Positions 61,301-64,000 of a stretch of DNA of 64,000 bases are shown piece after piece (position 1 is the first letter of the stretch; the number at the start of each line of letters is the position of its first letter). This DNA comes from Hyaloscypha bicolor E (lineage: Eukaryota; Ascomycota; Leotiomycetes; Helotiales; Hyaloscyphaceae). The translations under genes were made by a program, and so were the position numbers. Where the stretch lies: NCBI RefSeq assembly GCF_002865645.1, contig NW_020194627.1, forward strand, positions 186,001 through 250,000, written 5' to 3'. The notes below the pieces were generated by a model. The model was not told the origin of the DNA, made no database searches, and saw only the letters and a list, made by a program, of their open reading frames with translations.

Positions 61301-62840
61301 CTCTTATTCTATATATTACTTGGCAAGGTCCCTGGAAGTATTAAACTTCTTATTACCCAAGCTTTTAAATAGCTCGAGATTTATTTTATTTATTAAGTTA
61401 TTATATTAGTTATCCGGTAACTTCCCTAGTTTTATTATTAAATAAGTAAACTTTATCTAGAATACCGGAAATAGCTTGTTTCTTTATCTTAGGTACTAGT
61501 ATACCTCTTTTACTTTCTAGTATTCTATCTCTTTACTTTTACTATAAGCTTACTAGAGGATCTTAAAGATCTATTTAATAATTAAGATCTATCTAACTAA
61601 TTCAGGTTCTAGTTAATTACGAATAAAGTTACGGGTGTCTCTAGTAACTAGTTATATTATATAAGTAATTTTTAGTAATTTGCTATTAAATTTAGAAAAG
61701 TTCTATATTAGTTTATTTCTTATATTAAATATCTAATTATTAATCTAGTAATTATCCTTACTTGTAAATAGGACAGGATTCTTGATTCTAATAAGCTATA
61801 GTTAATTACTATAAACTAAAAGCGGGAGAGAGCCTTAGTATTAGCCCCTAAATAGTTCTCCTAATAGGGATCTATAGTATTCCTAAATACCTATCTACTT
61901 AGATCTCTATTTTATTACTTCTTCTTATACTAGTCTTTCCCTTATATAAAGTCGACCGGTAATTGCCTCTAGCTTATTAACTTTCTTAATAAGTTAGTTA
62001 ATATATAAGTAGAATTTCTAGTAGTATTCCGCTTGTTTATTAGCTATAAGATAGTATTTATTAATAAGATTATCCTATATAAATAATCTCTATTAGGCCT
62101 TATCTGTTTTCGGAATATTTATACTAATTTTGAGTTCCAAGTTAGCTAGCCGCTTCTTAATATCTTCTTCCGGAATAGTATTATAATAGCTTTTCCAATA
62201 ATATAGGTTTATAATATTAAAGTCCGGCTTTTCTATTTTATTATATTAGGGCCTCTTATCTAATATACCTATAGTAATAGTACTTGGTTCCGGGCCGTCT
62301 ATAGTAGCTTTAGAAGAGATATTAGCTATAGAGATAAATACTAAGTAAGTTCTTCTTATTTAATATTAGTAAATTATAACTAATTATTATTTTGTCTAGT
62401 TTTAAATTAGTAGACTAAAACCGACTATTATCTTTTCTTATTTTAAATTAGTAAACTATTACTAATTCTTCCTATACTAGGGAAAAAGGCCAGTTCTTTT
62501 ACTTTTATTAGTATCGAGAGAATATTATCTGCTCTAGTTAAGGGTTAGGCTCTGAAATTAACCGGATTATAGAGGATAATATCTTTCTTTTTTTATATTA
62601 GTAGAGGACCGACTACTAGAAGAGAAATATTATCTATTCTAGTTAAGGGTCAGGCTCTAAGATTAACTAGATTATAGAAGATATTATATTTCTAGTTAAG
62701 CTCTCTAGTTCTTTATAGTTTGAGGAGGTTATTAAATATTAAAAGCGGTATTCTGTCTTTGCTTTCTAAGGATAAATACAAGTCCTTTACCGGTAGTATT
62801 ATATTGCCTCTATAGGCCAAGTCAAGTAAGCTTAGTATTA

Positions 62841-63045
62841 TATAATAGCAGGATTAATATAATAGTTAAAGACTTAAAGTTTAAAGAATCTTATATATTA
62901 GAAAATACTAAACTATAGAATAAAGTAGAGAGAATACCTTAACCTTTAGTATTATTTTGTCTAAATAATTCCGGCTTAGCTTCGTTTTATATCTATTTCC
63001 GATATCCTGTCCTTAGTAAATTATATCCTTATACCAGCCATTATA
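62841..63045 (-). repeat. 5' LTR of the Gypsy element
   Basis: 205 bp, bounded on the right by the ATAGC duplication. The outer end reads CAGCCATTATA, the complement of an ancestral TGTAATGGCTG start. Confidence 0.88.
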
Positions 63046-63050
63046 ATAGC
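63046..63050. repeat. Target-site duplication ATAGC, right copy
   Basis: Exact match to 55034-55038. Confidence 0.88.
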
Positions 63051-63359
63051 TATATTAACTAAAGATTATATTACTAAAATTCTTGAAATTATCCTTAAAT
63101 AAATCCTATAGGTTCTTATTAGAAGTTCTATATAAGATATACTAATATAACTTGATATTTAGATATTCCTAAAGATTTATTTTTATAGTATTATTAGTAT
63201 TAATTCTATTTTCTTATTTCTTAATTAATTTCTTTTTCTTTTTATTATTTATATTAAACTAAGTTTAGTCTCTTTCTAGTATATATATGTGGTTTATAAT
63301 AAGAGGTATTTAAAGGTAAAATAGTTTATAATAGGTTTATAGAAAGGGTTTAGTAATAA

Positions 63360-63475
63360 AGATATTTAGATATCTAGTTTAGATATCTAGTTTAGATACT
63401 AGATACTTAGTTTAGATATCTAGTTAAGATACTAGATATCTGGTTTAGATATCTAATTAAGATACCAGATATCTA
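63360..63475. repeat. Tandem repeat built on AGATATCT / AGATACT
   Basis: About eight 13-15-bp units of the form AGATATCTAGTTT or AGATACTAG in succession, inside the interior of the older Copia-type element near its 5' end. The AGATATCT core is self-complementary, so the array can fold. Confidence 0.65.
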
Positions 63476-64000
63476 ATAAAATATTAAAGTAAATATTTTG
63501 CCCTTAAATATTTTATCTATAATAAGAAATTTAGGAAATAAAATATTATAATTCCGGGAAGATCTAAAGCTTAAAGAACTCGATTTAATAGTAAAATCAA
63601 AATAGTAGTTAAAGAGCTTTAAGAGCATATATAGGATATATATTTTAGAGAGAGAGTTCTATAAATATAGGTATTATATAAGTAGAAAAGATAGTTTCCA
63701 AGAAAGTAGTTTTAGGGCTAAAAGAAATTAGTTTTAAAGAATAGTAAAAGTTAAATAAATAAATAAATAGTTAAATAGCTAATTATTTATTAATTAGTAA
63801 GAGCTAGTATTTTCTTTTTAGGCTATTAAATACTTTTCCGGAATTAATAGTAGTTCTTTTTTTTAACTAGAAATAAACTACTTATCTTAGGCTACTAAAT
63901 ACTTTTCTAACTAGCTAGGTCTTCCTCTAATTTATAAGTACTAACTAATTAATATTGGTTTACTAGTAATATATAATACCGTTATATAAGTTATAGAATA

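Larger units (their letters stand above)
55039..63045 (-). mobile_element. Gypsy-type LTR retrotransposon, structurally complete, RIP-inactivated
   Basis: 8,007 bp with two 205-bp LTRs and a perfect ATAGC target duplication. Minus-strand order is Gag (about 62.7-61 kb), protease/reverse transcriptase (about 60-59 kb), RNase H, then integrase (about 58.3-57.4 kb), so RT precedes integrase as in Gypsy. RT blocks visible include KKKNGSLRFYINY, NRYSLLLI, FTKLDI, AFRTRYRFFKPVVLLFGF and NSPVTF. The catalytic box reads AYINNILIFSK, with Asn-Asn for Asp-Asp (59335-59340). Integrase retains LSKYISLLI-like and IDFHIPGS segments. About 1.7 kb lies between integrase and the 3' LTR. Stops are frequent, so it is dead. 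Confidence 0.88.
49907..64000 (-). mobile_element. Copia-type LTR element, RIP-destroyed, interrupted by a Gypsy element, right end outside the window
   Basis: The start of a putative LTR at 49907 (TATTAGTTTACTAG) matches 63953 (TATTGGTTTACTAG) for about 36 bp with only transitions. Internal sequence reads on the minus strand. Near 51800-51200 it keeps the spacing of a fungal Copia reverse transcriptase: FNSRFINEIKNKNMKREFKK, SILKVIKLLY, LEARNYWF, then TNNILFI. Stops occur throughout. A Gypsy element (55039-63045) sits inside it, so the older element's 5' part resumes at 63051. The right LTR continues beyond the window, so its full length cannot be given. Confidence 0.65.

Noticed and set aside
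63360..63475. Regular short repeats as a possible CRISPR array
   Set aside because: Units are contiguous with no unique spacers, and the DNA is fungal.

Overview
The window is nuclear DNA of a filamentous ascomycete (Pezizomycotina). The genes carry 40-170 bp spliceosomal introns with GTAAGT-like donors. There are heterokaryon-incompatibility (HET) genes, a highly reducing polyketide synthase, and transposons with C-to-T/G-to-A decay in CpA/TpG context, the signature of repeat-induced point mutation (RIP). I cannot place it below that level from sequence alone.

Region 1 (1-21.5 kb) is a secondary-metabolite locus. Reading left to right it holds: a highly reducing polyketide synthase (minus strand, cut by the window edge inside its enoylreductase domain); a glutamine-synthetase-like gene (minus strand), now a pseudogene split by a 5,048-bp Copia retrotransposon with a 5-bp target duplication; a stand-alone alpha-oxoamine synthase (plus, 5 exons, 431 aa); a cytochrome P450 (plus, 5 exons, 484 aa); and a MATE efflux transporter (minus, 2 exons, 541 aa). 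A reducing PKS plus an alpha-oxoamine synthase is the core of the fumonisin, AAL-toxin and sphingofungin pathways: the PLP enzyme releases the acyl chain by decarboxylative condensation with an amino acid. I infer a long-chain amino-ketone or amino-alcohol (sphinganine-analogue-like) product, oxidised by the P450 and exported by the MATE protein. The product itself cannot be read from this window.

Region 2 (21.5-31.1 kb) has no convincing long gene. It holds an unusual run of well-formed introns on the minus strand, and two families of degenerate tandem repeats. It looks like an unannotated spliced transcript or a decayed repeat-protein gene.

Region 3 (31.1-43.8 kb) has a small Myb/HTH-like nuclear protein gene, a HET gene with an apparent frameshift, a truncated and stop-containing copy of an MBP1-type APSES transcription factor, and a very large HET gene. 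That HET gene has about 690 extra tryptophan-rich charged residues placed inside the usual C-terminal HET architecture.

Region 4 (43.8-64 kb) is transposon territory: transposase-like remnants and short repeats up to 47.0 kb, then an abrupt shift to a very AT-rich, RIP-destroyed block. Inside it an 8,007-bp Gypsy element with 205-bp LTRs and a perfect 5-bp target duplication is nested in an older Copia-type element. The reverse transcriptases of both carry Asn-Asn in place of the catalytic Asp-Asp.
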